Below are positions 50,633 to 60,472 of a DNA stretch of 64,000 nt, one piece after another; the first letter of the stretch is position 1, and each line of letters starts with the position of its first letter. Both the position numbers and the translations under genes were made by a program. The notes beneath the pieces are model-generated. The model ran no database searches, was not told where the DNA came from, and saw only the letters and a program-made list of their open reading frames with translations. The DNA is from Biscogniauxia marginata (Eukaryota > Ascomycota > Sordariomycetes > Xylariales > Xylariaceae), in the NCBI GenBank assembly GCA_022695795.1, contig MU404069.1, positions 434,001 through 498,000 of the forward strand, given 5' to 3'.

Positions 50633-53371
50633 TTATATCTCGTTCTCAAAAAACTTAATTAATGTTCTGGTGCCCGAGACGCCTAACCCCATGAACGGAT
50701 AGCAGATGTATACTGGATCGTTGTATGTGCCGAACTTCTCTCTGAACTCGCTCTTCGCTACTAATTTGAGTTGCTGCGCGACAGTCTTGTAAGTCTTGCT
50801 CAGAATTTTTGCCTTGATACCGTTGACATTGCTGCCGATCTCAAGCTCATCCATGGCGCCAACTCCGAAAGTTACGCTGCTCACTCCGGAAGCAGTAAGG
50901 GTGCGGATGGCGTGTGAAATTAGTGACTCAATACTGCCCGAAGGCGAGCCAGGAAAGTCGAGTGCGAACTTGATCTGGTAGCCGTGTTTTGGTGACAACC
51001 GGTGCAATATCACGAGTCCGACTATCTCTCCGTTCCTGTCCTCGGCCCACAAGTATCGTCGATGCGCCATAGATATCCACGGACGGACGTCAGTAATGTG
51101 TACCTGCTTGCGGCCCTTACGACTCTCTTTCCAATCCTCGATGCGCTTGTCGCACTTCTGCTTCACATCTTCTGGGACGGGTTCGCCAAGTGCAGTCTCG
51201 TGGATTTTGACATCTGCATTCTTGGCCTGGCGCTCCTTCTTTAACACCATGTTATTAGTCTTGTTGGTATCCACACGCTCCTCGGCAACAGTTGTCAGTG
51301 TCCGCCAACCCAGTTTGGAGCCGAGAATCTCTTCGACTTCAGAGGATACGAGCAGCCATAGAGGACGCAGATCCTCGTTTTTCTTCAAGTATTTTAAGAA
51401 GGAGCTGATCACGATAGGGTACTGCCGGGAGTCGCACAGCGGATTGCCCATAATGAGCGCGTACCCGTTCTCCTCAGCATATCCGACTGCTGCGCCCGTC
51501 TCTGGGTCCCGCCAGACCTTATATCGGTCGTCAAGCCACGATGTATTCGTCGCATCACCATAGTTAACGATAAGTTGTTCTAGGTCAGGTAAGTGGACGT
51601 GCGTGTGGTCACCCTCGAAGGCGTAGCGAATGGTGTCGGCTTCTGGGAAAGGAAGCTTATCAGACGCTACCGCACTCTTCGCTGGCAACGACTTAGGGTC
51701 GCGAGGGAACATTGTCGCGTTTCGAACATCTCCTAGGTTCAACAGGAGGAAAATAATTCGTTCGAGACCGATACCACAACCGGCGTGCGGTGGCGCACCC
51801 CATTCGAATGCCTGCATATACTCCTCCATCGTCTCTGGATCGACACCGGTTTTCTTCATCCTTTCTGCCAAAAGTTGAGGATTGTTGATTCTCTGGCCAC
51901 CTGTGGTGATTTCCTGTCCGCGGAGGAAAATATCGAACGAGTTCGTGACCGACTCGTCGTTAGGATCGAGGTGAGTGTAGAATGGCCTAGCGGAAGTAGG
52001 GAATTTATCAAGGATGTAGTAATCAGTCTTGTACTTCTCCTTGACCAATTGCCCGAGACGGATCTCGGCGCGGGTCGAAAGATCTTCATTCTCCGAGGCT
52101 GGCTTTCCATCATCGTTTACCCACCCTGATGAGTTTAACAATTGGATACCTTCCTTGAATGTCAGGCGCAGCGTATCGTCCAACCAGACAAGGTCTTCGT
52201 GTGGGAATCTTGTCTTGACGATATCAATCTCCTTCCGATGACGTTCGTATATCCCTTTGAAGATGGACTTCAGCATTTCGTCTATCACATCCATAACTTC
52301 GTGATAGTCATTTTGAATGGCCATTTCCAAATCCAGGCCAGTGTACTCGGTAAGATGGCGGTGAGTGTTACTGTCTTCGGCTCTGAAAACTGGTCCAATC
52401 TCATACACACGACCAAAGTCAGCGGAGATTGCTGTCTGCTTTGCCAACTGCGGGCTCTGCGCCAGGAAAGCCGTTCTTCCAAAGTACTTGACTTGGAACA
52501 CTTCGGCACCAGATTCGGTTGCCGCCGGTTGCAATTTGGGAGTTTGGATTTCAATGAAGCCTTGGCTATCTAATGTGGAGCGGAATATGTTGCATGTCGT
52601 CGAACGAATGCGTAGAACACTGTGCATCACGGGCGTTCTGAGGAAGACGATCCGGTTGGCCGTTCTAACCCGGTTCGATGCGGCCAACTGCACCTGGTGT
52701 GTCTCTTCGTTCGTCTCTACTTGGTCCATTCCATACACGTCAATAGATAGCGGCTGTTGGACAGGTACCAAGACGTGCATGCTGTCGATGATGATTTCTA
52801 GGTCATGAATGCTACAGGTCTTGACCGTCTCGGGGGGCTTGCGGATTTCGCCTCGGACGTGTACGATGCACTCGGCATACAGATGCTCTGCCCAGCGGAC
52901 AAATGTCTCTGATACAGATCCATCACGGACCTGCAGCACGCCTTGAATAGTGTCGGTCTGTTGTCGCAAAAGGATGAACGCCAGCTTCGAGCTTACGTTG
53001 CGTATGTGGTGTATCCGGGCGGTGATACTTATAGTCTGCCCAACCTGGTCGGCTGTCATTTCACCGAGGCTGAAGGACGGCGGCAGCTTCTCCTCAGAGA
53101 GAGTGCCATAGCTTCCACGTATCTCGGGTGCATCGTTTGCACGGGCAGTTTTCTCCTCTTCCTTACGCTTCGATTGGAGCGATTTCCGCTCCTCCTGGGC
53201 TGATTGTCGTTTCGCACGCTTTTGGTATAGAGTCTTCAGGTGTTTCTTGTCTGCCTCATCGTCTAGCGCATCCGTATTGCCAAGCTTTATTTTGGTAATA
53301 TGGTTCTTCGCCGACGAGTGGCCTATGACTCGGTTGAGGTAGAGCAGGGGTTGTCTTAACCCACCCGGCAT
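50633..53371 (-). CDS. erdS: Aspartyl-tRNA synthetase-DUF2156 fusion, ergosteryl-3beta-O-aspartate synthase
   Basis: Intronless, 912 residues. A basic N-terminal extension (QKRAKRQSAQEERKSLQSKR) is followed by an OB-fold anticodon domain (about 105-205). A class-II AspRS catalytic core comes next: ESGAEVFQVKYFGRTAFLAQ, motif 2 FRAEDSNTHRHLTEY (about 329-343), and motif 3 GCGIGLERI (531-539). From about 575 to the end lies a DUF2156 aminoacyl-tRNA transferase domain (ALIMGNPLCDS; RRYLWAEDRNGEIVGLVILH; FREKFGTYNDPVYICYPF). Known fungal proteins with this fusion charge tRNA-Asp and move the Asp to the 3beta-OH of ergosterol. The start at 53371 gives MPGGLRQPLL; an in-frame start further upstream is not excluded. 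It is divergent from the hydrolase at 54636. Confidence 0.88.
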   Translation of the reverse strand: MPGGLRQPLLYLNRVIGHSSAKNHITKIKLGNTDALDDEADKKHLKTLYQKRAKRQSAQEERKSLQSKRKEEEKTARANDAPEIRGSYGTLSEEKLPPSFSLGEMTADQVGQTISITARIHHIRNVSSKLAFILLRQQTDTIQGVLQVRDGSVSETFVRWAEHLYAECIVHVRGEIRKPPETVKTCSIHDLEIIIDSMHVLVPVQQPLSIDVYGMDQVETNEETHQVQLAASNRVRTANRIVFLRTPVMHSVLRIRSTTCNIFRSTLDSQGFIEIQTPKLQPAATESGAEVFQVKYFGRTAFLAQSPQLAKQTAISADFGRVYEIGPVFRAEDSNTHRHLTEYTGLDLEMAIQNDYHEVMDVIDEMLKSIFKGIYERHRKEIDIVKTRFPHEDLVWLDDTLRLTFKEGIQLLNSSGWVNDDGKPASENEDLSTRAEIRLGQLVKEKYKTDYYILDKFPTSARPFYTHLDPNDESVTNSFDIFLRGQEITTGGQRINNPQLLAERMKKTGVDPETMEEYMQAFEWGAPPHAGCGIGLERIIFLLLNLGDVRNATMFPRDPKSLPAKSAVASDKLPFPEADTIRYAFEGDHTHVHLPDLEQLIVNYGDATNTSWLDDRYKVWRDPETGAAVGYAEENGYALIMGNPLCDSRQYPIVISSFLKYLKKNEDLRPLWLLVSSEVEEILGSKLGWRTLTTVAEERVDTNKTNNMVLKKERQAKNADVKIHETALGEPVPEDVKQKCDKRIEDWKESRKGRKQVHITDVRPWISMAHRRYLWAEDRNGEIVGLVILHRLSPKHGYQIKFALDFPGSPSGSIESLISHAIRTLTASGVSSVTFGVGAMDELEIGSNVNGIKAKILSKTYKTVAQQLKLVAKSEFREKFGTYNDPVYICYPFMGLGVSGTRTLIKFFENEI

Positions 53372-54635
53372 CGTGGCGTCGTGATATGCGAATTTAGACG
53401 TAGGTATATGGAGATGGTACGTATAGGTAAGAGCCTGAAAGCCCGGCTGTTAGGAGCGAGATGGGTATTTGTGGTTGTGGTTGTGGTTGTGGTGTAGGTA
53501 TTGATTGATGTAAACCGTATGGTGGGCTTGGAAGTAGAAAGAAATGATCGAGGTTCGCTCATGACGAGTTATAAGAAAACTTGGCAGGGACGTGGACAGT
53601 TAAAGTTCACTAAAACAAATGCCTAGGTACCGAGGTAGGTACCTAATGTGCTTAGGCAAGTATCCGGGCGGGTACAATTGTAAACTATTTTCTGCCGGAT
53701 AAGATTAAAACTCGCATCGATTCCATGTGAAATATTTTAACATTTGCTTCCATGGCCTTTCCCATTTGCCCCGTTAGGTCCTTCCCAGACCTTGTTTCCC
53801 GGTAAATCCGGTGACGAAATCTATACGTACCGGGGGTTGCCCGGAGCAAAAGACCCGGCCCTGTCGCCTGTATAACTGAGCATAGCCAATCGGCAGCTGG
53901 ATTAGGAAGTCTTATATAATTGTCTTCTTTATGCCCTTTTTCTTTCTTATTTTTAAGCATGGGTGGTTCAGGAAGATTCGAGGGAATTGCCGCTTACCAC
54001 CGCCAATGTCTCCAGGGATGCGTGCTGGATGACATCACCATGCCCAATATCGGCGATCTCAGATTCCGATTCACTTCTCTGAATTTCGATGCTAGGCACG
54101 CGAGGCACCGCCCATAAATGCGTTAGTGCTCCTTGGCGCTATTGCTCGGGATATTAGCGTGGAGGCTAAGAAGGCTAAGCCTAAACTTGGCCTTTTTCTA
54201 GATGCTTATTCCACAGTCAAGCAATTCTACGCGGTCCAACTACGTAAGTTATGCAGCATCGCTCAGAACATTGACCAAGAAATCCAAGAGATCCAAGAAC
54301 GCTTGATCTGAAACCGAGTGCTGCCGGGGTGCTCTCATATCTATCCGTCCTCCAAGCCTCCTACTTGCAAGCCACCTTCCGTCACGACACTGTGCCCCGT
54401 TCCACTATCAAATAGTAGGTACATACTGTGCCCATGTCATACATACCAGTGGAAACCTGAATTACTATACCTGCCATCTAATAGGTAATAATATACAACA
54501 ACATGGCTCGTGAAATGCAGGGAGCCTTCTGCATGCATATGTTTCACTTGATCAGTCATAATATAACAACCAGAAGAACCCTTAACGGTCTAACATCCCT
54601 ATTATATACCGAGCAGCAATAAGTAGGTACTGACG
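53372..54635. promoter_or_regulatory. Divergent intergenic region between erdS and the hydrolase gene
   Basis: 1.26 kb shared by two divergently transcribed genes. Near the erdS start there is a (GTGGTT)n repeat at about 53475-53498, and at about 53620-53650 a CTAGGTACCGAGGTAGGTAC tract. Two short plus-strand frames (53959-54117 and 54126-54311) could be a gene fragment but are not supported by splice sites or motifs. Confidence 0.45.
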
Positions 54636-55814
54636 ATGGCCACTGTCGATGGTGTGCCCGTCGACGGATCGTGTTTGCCATGTGAGCATGATGAACCCGA
54701 GAACAACAGGATTCCACCGGATCAAAAACCCGAAAACGCCAAAGATAAAACGGGATCTCCGCCCTCGCGCTTTTCGCTACGTGTATCGGCCAATTGGTGG
54801 CGGTCGTTACAATGCATCGGCATGGGGTTACATTTTCTTGCCTCCCCGCGGCCGCCGACTCCAGATTTCGTCGAATTGATACCTTCTACCCTGGCCGACA
54901 GGAAAGGGAACTTTTCTCTGGCTTTCTACGTCCCTGAGGGCTACCTCAAATATCCAAAGAGTACTCAATGGCCTGTGGTCGTCAACTACCATGGAGGGGG
55001 CTTTACTTTGGGAAACGCACGGGACGATGCCAGGTTTGCGCGCGCTGTAGTAGAAAAGTCCAATGCTGTCTTCGTCTCCGTCGACTATCGACTAGCCCCC
55101 GAGCACCCTTTCCCGACCGCTGTAGATGATGGTGCCGACGCGATACTGTACCTCGTCAAGAATGCAAAGGACCTCCGGGTCGACAGCAGCAGGATGGCCA
55201 CCTCGGGCTTCTCAGCAGGCGGCAATATCGCCCTCACTGCACCCATTCGCTTGAATAGATATAAGAAGACGGCAGATGTGCCCGATTATCGCATTCTTGC
55301 CGTCGCGACCTGGTATCCCATTACGGATTATACTCTTAGCAGAGCAGAACGGCGTGCATCTTGCTCTCGACCCGAACACACGCTACCCCCGACCTTAACG
55401 AACCTTTTTGACGCATCGTACCTCTTTCCGCCCGAGCTGAACCTGGCCGATGCCTGTCTATCGCCCTCGAAAGCGTCAGACGAGGAGCTCATCGAGAGCA
55501 TACCACCGAATGTCTTTTTCTTCACCTGCGAATGGGACATGCTCTTGCGCGAAGGCGAAGACCTTGCTAGACGACTCGAGAAGCCGCCCATATCCAAGAC
55601 AGTCTTCTACACCATGATCAACGGGGTACCTCATGGGTGGGACAAGGGCCCCAATCCCGTGAAGCCGCCGGCCAAGTCGTCGAGACTGTATTCTGAATGC
55701 TGCCGGCGGTTACGAAAGGTATTTGAAGGTGATGATCCACACTCGATGTTTGACAGACACCGGAGAGTGCCTCCACCACTACCTCCGAGAAACCGGAAGA
55801 GTCAGGAGAAATAG
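54636..55814 (+). CDS. HSL-type alpha/beta hydrolase, candidate ergosteryl-aspartate hydrolase
   Basis: Single exon, 392 residues. It has the alpha/beta-hydrolase-3 layout: oxyanion motif YHGGGFTLG (His119-Gly122), VDYRLAPEHPFPTAVDD, nucleophile elbow TSGFSAGGN (Ser193), acid CEWDMLL (Asp301) and catalytic VPHGWDK (His333). The first 45 residues are hydrophilic and disordered. A short hydrophobic stretch (CIGMGLHFLAS) near 60-70 could touch membrane, and the end is Pro-rich (PPPLPPRNR). It is divergent from erdS across 1.26 kb. Fungal ErdS works with a hydrolase, ErdH, that removes Asp from ergosteryl-aspartate; position and fold make this gene a candidate. An unrelated sterol/ester hydrolase role cannot be excluded. 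Confidence 0.85.
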   Translation: MATVDGVPVDGSCLPCEHDEPENNRIPPDQKPENAKDKTGSPPSRFSLRVSANWWRSLQCIGMGLHFLASPRPPTPDFVELIPSTLADRKGNFSLAFYVPEGYLKYPKSTQWPVVVNYHGGGFTLGNARDDARFARAVVEKSNAVFVSVDYRLAPEHPFPTAVDDGADAILYLVKNAKDLRVDSSRMATSGFSAGGNIALTAPIRLNRYKKTADVPDYRILAVATWYPITDYTLSRAERRASCSRPEHTLPPTLTNLFDASYLFPPELNLADACLSPSKASDEELIESIPPNVFFFTCEWDMLLREGEDLARRLEKPPISKTVFYTMINGVPHGWDKGPNPVKPPAKSSRLYSECCRRLRKVFEGDDPHSMFDRHRRVPPPLPPRNRKSQEK

Positions 55815-57405
55815 ACTTGGCAGCGTCTAATAGCTACCTGGGTAGATATCGCCGCCATTAGAAATAGGCTTGCATCGCCACGGCACAGGCTATAGATATT
55901 GATAGTTGTGGTGTCTAATCATTAAGAGGAGTAACTTGGCTCAACTTGTCAGTTCGCAGTCTGACACTAGCACGGACCGGCAGCAGTCGCATTAGGTAGT
56001 ATACACATTATATAATCAACCTAATAACTTTACAGGTACATTATATCTAGATCATCTACTGCGAGGTATATATATATATATATATATATTCATTATCATG
56101 CATGTCTAAATCTTGCATACGCTGCGCTGTCCACAAATTACCCTGTCGGCTAACACCCTCGTCGTAGAGCGACCGATTCATCTTGCCGACGGATCATCAA
56201 GTATACTAAGCGACAGTCCAGTAAGTAGGTTTCACCTAAGAGACAGCTGCTTCATGAATTTCTATGCAGAGTTAAGTTCGACGTCGGTAAAAAAAAAGTA
56301 AAGTTGGGGTCACATCCGATCCTCGCATCTGCCCTTGCAAAAATTCCCGAATCGCATTTAGGGTTTTCCACAACGCGCACGATGTTATGTCATGCCAAGC
56401 GATCATTGTATCAGGTATTTACCTAAACCGTAGGTATTTAATACATTCACTATACTAGGTAGGTTGTACCATGTAGGCAGTTACTTCGCGCGTTGTTTAA
56501 TACCTACATCACCAGGAAATAATATTATAGGTAGGTATCTGAGATACCCAAAATGATCCAGTTAAATAGGACTATTCCGCAGCAAGATGGTGGAAATAAA
56601 GGAAATCATGGTTGTTATTAAGGGGGGGCCACAAGCAAATCTGGAACTGCTGGTAGCCTCACCTACACTAGCTGCAGATCGACAGACGTCATCCCGCGAT
56701 CTGGCCCCACTACAGTACCGAGCATACCGTGCGAGGGGAAGTACCGGCGCCACGCATGGATTAAATGACGCGGCGCCAAGTTGAGAGGCTTAAAGTGCAT
56801 GTACCCAGGTACGTACCTACCACCTATCCTACCTACGGTAGGTACCTAGCATCAGCTTGATGTATGCAAGGGCTGAAGAGGATACATAGGACAATTTATG
56901 CGGGCAGACGGCGGCCAAGACTAGGTTCTTTGTCCCCACTTCTTGTTTAAGGTAGGCACCGAAAAAAGAAAAAGAGACGAGGACCAAAAGCTCCTGAAGT
57001 CATGTTGTACCGATCAACGTCATCACATCCCGGCCACGGCTAGGCTTTCGTCAGAAATCTGCGATACTGAGATCTCCCCGATGTGCCGTTAACTGCAAGT
57101 ATCATTGAAAAACACCTTGGAACCTGATCTGAGATTGTCTCTCTCCAATTTTCCAATGGACATAGACAAACTCTGGCTTTTAATCAATATTTTGTTGTTT
57201 CGTACTATCGAGAAGTAATAATTCGTCGGGCACGATGAATCCCACGTAAATACGGTCGCATCTTGTTTGTTTGGCAACCGTTCCTTTTCCGCGATTTTTC
57301 CATTTCTAAGATTTCCCCGGTTGCCCACACCTCTCTCGCGCTCTCTTGACTAAAGTTTCTCGGTTTCTCTTCCGTATTCTCTGGCGGTACCTGTGATTTT
57401 CCGAT
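55815..57405. other. Intergenic region with (TA)n and TAGGTACC tracts
   Basis: 1.6 kb, no gene supported. A (TA)n run lies at about 56068-56089, and dense TACCTACC / GGTAGGTACCTA palindromes near 56808-56850. Confidence 0.5.
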
Positions 57406-58604
57406 ATGAACAGTGCGGATAGGGATCCGGGCATAGACCTGGATCACGATGGCATCAGCAAGAATGTACTAAGGGGGAGTTCTGCTGACCCATCGACGTC
57501 GGGACTCGAAGAGGCGGCAACATCATCCCCTTCCCTAGGCACCGTGTCGAAGGAGCCCCCCGATGTGCTCCCGGGGCTACCTCGATTGGACTATCGCCTT
57601 CTAGAGCACAAGACGAAGCTCTTCCTAGTATCAGGGCTTTTGATCTTCGAGGGAAGCATACTACCGCTCATACTATACTACCCGCTGTGGTTCTACACCG
57701 ATCTGAGGCATGGCATTAGTGAGTGACTGGAATCCCATCCCCTCCGATCATATTTCCCGACCAAAGGGTTGTGCATTGGCGCTGGTAACTAACATATCGT
57801 CAAGTCTTCGCCATAATCACGTCTTTCTTCGGCATCATCTCCGGCCTCGAGTTCGCGCACCGCTCCTGGCGGCTCATCCACAAGACAGACACGTACCGCC
57901 CGCTCGGCGGCAAACGATGGCACTTCGACTTCACGCATCTCACCTTAAGCGTCGGCTACACCATCATGACGGGTATTCTGATCGGTGCTTCGGTGCCCCA
58001 TGAACCACTGGTGCGCCCGTTGGCCATGCCCGTGCCCCTATTCTTCATCCAGATCGGTTCGCAGTGTATCGTAACCGCCTGGATGAACGCTAGGGGGATG
58101 CTCACCACCTGTAGAGTCAGCTCGGTACCGAAAGGTGCGCCGATACCACCGTTAGTCCTTACGCTGGTAGAGGATATCGTCGCCGTCGACGGTGGTGCCG
58201 GCAGGGTATACCGTGAGAGAGTACTGGAAAGGTACAAGATGAGTAGGAGATTTAGATCGATGATAAAAGGCCTGAATTGGTTCTGGGGCATCGGATCCGT
58301 CCTTGTCGGTGTCGGTTCTATGGTCGTCGTCTGGACGGTGCCGGAAGAGATCGCCTACGGCGTCGGTAAGTTGCGGAGTCCCTTTCCAACATCTAGCACT
58401 ACGGTGCTACTAGAAACAGTTACTAACGTAATACCCTCAGGCTGGGGCGCGCCATTAATATTTGCTACTTTATGGACGATCATCACAGTAATATGGACAC
58501 GGCGAAGCCTCAGAACCGAGAAAAAGCTTTGGCTGGAAGACTCCAAGGCCACAGGGGAGCCGCCAGAGTTGGCACCAGGTTCTCAGGGGGTGGGCATTAA
58601 ATGA
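57406..58604 (+). CDS. Conserved fungal integral membrane protein
   Basis: Three exons, 57406-57718, 57805-58365 and 58441-58604, with introns of 86 and 75 bp; 345 residues. The second intron is a multiple of three and stop-free, so a read-through frame exists; splicing restores YGVGWGAPLIF and is preferred because it has GTAAGT, ACTAAC and CTCAG signals. After a 60-residue disordered N-terminus come helices KLFLVSGLLIFEGSILPLIL, FAIITSFFGIISGLEFAHRS, YTIMTGILIGASVPHEP, WFWGIGSVLVGVGSMVVVWT and IFATLWTIITVIW. The loop PRLDY, the TYRPLGGKRWHFDFTHLTLS segment and SSVPKGAPIPPLVLT are recurrent in Pezizomycotina homologues. Function unknown; no transporter or receptor motif is recognised. Confidence 0.82.
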
Positions 58605-59214
58605 AGCGCCACGGCGCGAATTGCTTAATTACGTATATGACCTGTTATAAACATGATGAACGAAACATCTTCTGCCTTCCTCTTCTTCTGTGGCTCATGC
58701 AAATTTCTCTGATTCACAGCTAAATAGAAAATTAATGACGGACCGTGGGAAGCTCTTATTTATATTAAACCTAGAAAGTTATAAAGGTATATATTCTGGT
58801 AATAATAACTCGAAACATAGCTAGAAATGTGGTTTATATATAATTCGTATCATAATCGTTTTCGAAGTCTTGTTAACATCAACTAACTTTGGAAAACTTA
58901 TATCAGACCTCCTGTAGCGATATGATACCTTCTTGGTACAGTTGTGGTATATTCAGCGTTAAGAAACATCAAGAGTGCAAAATATGAGGGCAATGAGAAA
59001 GGAATTATTCGCATATAAACAGTACACCGTCCTAGGTCGTTGTAGGACTAGTTACTCATGCGACAGCCATGTTATTCCTAAATCAAAAGGGTACTTCGTG
59101 ATATATAGGACGAACACCTAAGGCCTTGGAAGATTATCATGTCTAATGAGTGATATGAGAGGTTTCCATAAAAGGGGGTGCAATTGGGATCGATCTTACG
59201 GCAATACCTCTAAC

Positions 59215-59358
59215 TGTTGAAATATGGGGCTATGCCCCTGTACGATCCATGATCTCCTGTATATTAGGTATATAAATGGGCTACGCTCATCTACCTCATA
59301 GACTCACCTGGGACCAATACACTTGATCCTATCCTAATACCTTGGTCTCATCTCAACA
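59215..59358. mobile_element. Solo LTR, copy 1
   Basis: 144 bp starting TGTTGAAATATGGGGCTAT and ending CATCTCAACA. The termini TGTTGA/TCAACA are inverted repeats. CTAAC lies immediately before (59210-59214) and again after one extra A (59360-59364), a near-perfect 5-bp target duplication. It shares its ends and the internal AATACACTTGATCCTATCC with the copy at 60340. No reverse transcriptase or primer-binding site lies beside it. Confidence 0.75.
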
Positions 59359-59639
59359 ACTAACTAGAGGTGAATCGATGACTGTCTTGTGAAACGTATA
59401 TTTACGTCTAGGCACTCGGTATACTCAGTAGGGACTCACTATCACAACAATTACTCCCTCACCTTGGCGATTGGCACAGAATAATACTCTGAAGTGATCG
59501 GCTAATCCTCGCGGAAGACCTCATTTACGGCCCTACCGTGCGCTCGTTTGAACACCCGATTTTCGGCAAGGTGGGCTTGATAGGTTGTCCTTGACGCTGA
59601 TTCTATAGAAGACAGAGAGTTACTATAATATATCAATAG

Positions 59640-59699
59640 TGTTGATTCATATCAAAAAAGTGGTATGTGCCTTAGCTTAGTGAGGCTTATATTTCAACA
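59640..59699. mobile_element. 60-bp TGTTGA...TCAACA element (copy B) with 5-bp target duplication
   Basis: Begins TGTTGATTCATATC and ends CTTATATTTCAACA, with AATAG on both sides (59635-59639 and 59700-59704). It shares the GCCTTAGCTTAGTGA core with 1948-2009. Different duplications at the two copies show separate insertions. Confidence 0.75.
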
Positions 59700-60339
59700 A
59701 ATAGGATGAGCAAGAGCAAGTCTTAAGACTCACTCACATTATCGTCAGTGGAAAAGCCTGCGGGTTCTCACTTTTCTCTATCCTCTTCGTGTTAGTGGAT
59801 CGATATGCGATGGGCACCGGATTTCAGTAAAACGTGCCAGAGCTCTTGTAGCTATTGGAGCGACACCCGAGCCTGGAAGTGGGCGGGTGTGGGAGGTCAT
59901 TAGACGTAGCTCGTAGAGTCTTGTAAAATTGCTGTTGCGGGAGTGAAAGGGAGCACAGCAAAATAAAAGTGTTGAGAGCGTAAGAGTTAACATCCGAGTT
60001 AGGTTGTCTTTCCTAGACGACCCAGCAACTAGCAATAAATATAACTAGGCAGTGGCTGCCCCGGGGATCTTAAGGGAGTCCCTGGTGATTTATCGTTGTC
60101 AGGTGGTAACCTTATACCCCCATCTTCCCGTAGTCTGTTGAGCGTCCTTGGCAAGGAGAAGATGAAATTATAAATACAACTTATTAATACATAGTACCTT
60201 GAGTTCTGAGGACAGCTATTAAACTCTTGAAATTTTCCTTGATGTCTCAACCAGTGCAGTGCATTTCTAGCTAGCATTGGAAGGAGAGATATCTCTCAGA
60301 CAGCGATACCTTTATCTAGCGAGTAGTAGGTGCCATACC

Positions 60340-60472
60340 TGTTGAAATATGGGGCTATACGACCTCTGGTCACTTGTATCGATATATATAGGATGAGCTT
60401 TGCCCATCCATCTAGATTCACCTTGAACTAATACACTTGATCCTATCCCCACATCTTCGTCTCATCTCAACA
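60340..60472. mobile_element. Solo LTR, copy 2
   Basis: 133 bp from TGTTGAAATATGGGGCTAT to CATCTCAACA, flanked by a perfect ATACC duplication (60335-60339 and 60473-60477). Same family as 59215-59358 but internally diverged and 11 bp shorter. Confidence 0.8.

Noticed and set aside
53959..54311. Two short frames between erdS and the hydrolase as an extra gene
   Set aside because: They are in different frames without a convincing junction, and the segment is a divergent promoter.
59215..60472. A single small retroelement bounded by the two LTRs
   Set aside because: Each LTR has its own target duplication (CTAAC and ATACC), so they are separate solo LTRs; the DNA between encodes no gag or pol.
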